DNA of 64,000 nucleotides from Mycobacterium pinniadriaticum (lineage in GTDB: Bacteria; Actinomycetota; Actinomycetes; Mycobacteriales; Mycobacteriaceae), in contig NZ_JAPJDO010000020.1 in NCBI RefSeq assembly GCF_026242045.1, forward strand, positions 1 through 64,000. The letters run 5' to 3'. Positions 63,358 to 64,000 of the stretch are shown one piece after another; position 1 is the stretch's first letter, and the number at the start of each line of letters is the position of its first letter. The notes under the pieces were generated by a model. The model was not told the DNA's origin and ran no database searches. It saw only the letters and a program-made list of their open reading frames with translations. The position numbers and the translations under genes were made by a program.

Positions 63358-64000
63358 TCAGGTCAGCCGGGTGGTGTTCTCGCCGTACTTCGCCTCGAGG
63401 TCGGCGATCCGCGCCTCGAGCCTGGCGATCTTCACCTCACGGCGATCCGGCACCATGACGATCGGCAGCTCAGCGAGCGGCGCGGTGACGCGCACCGGGC
63501 CGTCGATGTTGTAGACGGTGGCCGTGATCTCGTCGGTCTCCGACCCCCAGGAGCCGTAGTAGGCGAGGTCCGTGGGCGCCTCGGGTTTGACGAACTCCGC
63601 ACAGAACTCGGCGAATGGCTTGCCCCGCTTCAGTCGGGCCCGGCGGGCCTCGGTTCGTGCGCGCTCGGTGCCGACCACGTCGAGGCGGAACGTCGCGGGG
63701 TCGTAGCGCACCGCGAAGACATCCTCGGCGACCTTCTGGCTGATCCGGTCCAGTTCGGCGTCGCGCAGCACCGACTCGGGCAGCCGCTCCAGCGGATCGC
63801 CGTAGCCGCCGCCGGCGCCCTGGCTGATCATGTACAGCTCGCCGTCCTTGGCGAGGTCGAACTGCAGACCCATGTGGTAGGTCGAGTAGCGCCCGTCCGG
63901 GAAGGGACGGGAGTTCATGACCTTCTCCATGGACAGGTCGAACGTCTTGTTGTCCCGCCGGAAATGCTCATAGACGTTGGTGCCCTTGACCATGGCCAGC
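63358..64000 (-). CDS. Hydantoinase-B / acetone-carboxylase-like subunit, C-terminal part (runs off the window)
   Basis: At least 213 residues continue to the right edge, so the start is outside. YHMGLQFDLAKDGELYMISQGAGGGYGDPLERLPESVLRDAELDRISQKVAEDVFAVRYD is the characteristic C-terminal region of HyuB/AcxB-type subunits, with the glycine-rich GAGGGYGDPLER. A charged coiled tail (EVKIARLEARIADLEAKYGEN) follows. Acetone or related ketone carboxylases and hydantoinases share this fold. With ScoAB and an alcohol dehydrogenase downstream, ketone carboxylation to acetoacetate is the most coherent reading. Confidence 0.8.
   Translation of the reverse strand, partial: LAMVKGTNVYEHFRRDNKTFDLSMEKVMNSRPFPDGRYSTYHMGLQFDLAKDGELYMISQGAGGGYGDPLERLPESVLRDAELDRISQKVAEDVFAVRYDPATFRLDVVGTERARTEARRARLKRGKPFAEFCAEFVKPEAPTDLAYYGSWGSETDEITATVYNIDGPVRVTAPLAELPIVMVPDRREVKIARLEARIADLEAKYGENTTRLT

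Overview
The window is high-GC actinobacterial DNA, almost certainly from a Mycobacterium (Mycolicibacterium-type) chromosome. The evidence is a PGRS-type glycine-rich surface protein, several DUF4185/YHYH-type secreted proteins, a mycofactocin-coupled dehydrogenase, many cytochromes P450, F420/FMN luciferase-like oxidoreductases and TetR regulators. It also holds the conserved mycobacterial block cobD - SURF1 - ptpA - ptkA - Nif3 - zinc ribbon - RNase H/phosphatase - rnpB - CHAD.

Region 1 (1-16.6 kb) looks like the right-hand part of a genomic island. It opens with the tail of an ISL3-family transposase and a nitroreductase broken beside it. It holds a frameshifted SDR and a frameshifted phage-type gene, and it ends at 16616 in the 3' half of a tRNA (best read as Val-UAC), the classic scar of integration into a tRNA gene. 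The cargo is a catabolic set: acyl-CoA ligase, TetR, CaiB-type CoA-transferase, ACAD10/11-like dehydrogenase, an APH-like kinase translationally coupled to it, SDR, luciferase-like oxidoreductase, second SDR, then P450 + SnoaL-like protein + TetR. Kinase + dehydrogenase + SDR + ligase is the composition of the levulinate/4-hydroxyacyl-CoA (Lva) pathway. Three A/T-rich AAAAC...GTTTT operators mark the first regulon and a pair of TGGAY-N4-GTCCA boxes marks the P450 pair. A two-domain hydrolase/adenylate cyclase and an unrecognised 519-residue protein lie nearest the island end.

Region 2 (16.6-21 kb) carries two exported proteins: a YHYH-domain protein and a 1031-residue PGRS protein that lacks a PE domain and ends in a seven-bladed YVTN-type beta-propeller.

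Region 3 (21-38.6 kb) is a dense oxidative catabolic cluster: paired paralogues of a DapB-like NAD(P) dehydrogenase, paired luciferase-like oxidoreductases, three P450s, two aldehyde dehydrogenases, a mycofactocin-type SDR, an AveC-like membrane protein with a 31-residue membrane microprotein in front of it, and three TetR regulators, one of which is a fusion of two TetR units. A repeated box (AACAAACGTTAGGTTT) lies before three of its transcription units, and near-perfect palindromes lie before two of the TetR-divergent units. The substrate is unknown; the set suggests hydroxylation followed by alcohol and aldehyde oxidation of a hydrophobic compound.

Region 4 (38.7-47.1 kb) holds small and large secreted proteins, a Doc/antitoxin pair lying between a small secreted gene and a decayed copy of it, a DUF4185 protein, a VOC protein, a YtcJ-type amidohydrolase and a DUF2236 protein.

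Region 5 (47.1-59.9 kb) is the conserved core block listed above, plus XRE-cupin, methyltransferase, universal stress protein and a thioredoxin/CcdA-like membrane protein; RNase P RNA is at 56813-57210. Region 6 (59.9-64 kb, minus strand) is an operon reading from a hydantoinase-B/acetone-carboxylase-like subunit through an unknown protein to ScoA, ScoB and a zinc alcohol dehydrogenase, fitting a 2-propanol/acetone to acetoacetyl-CoA route.
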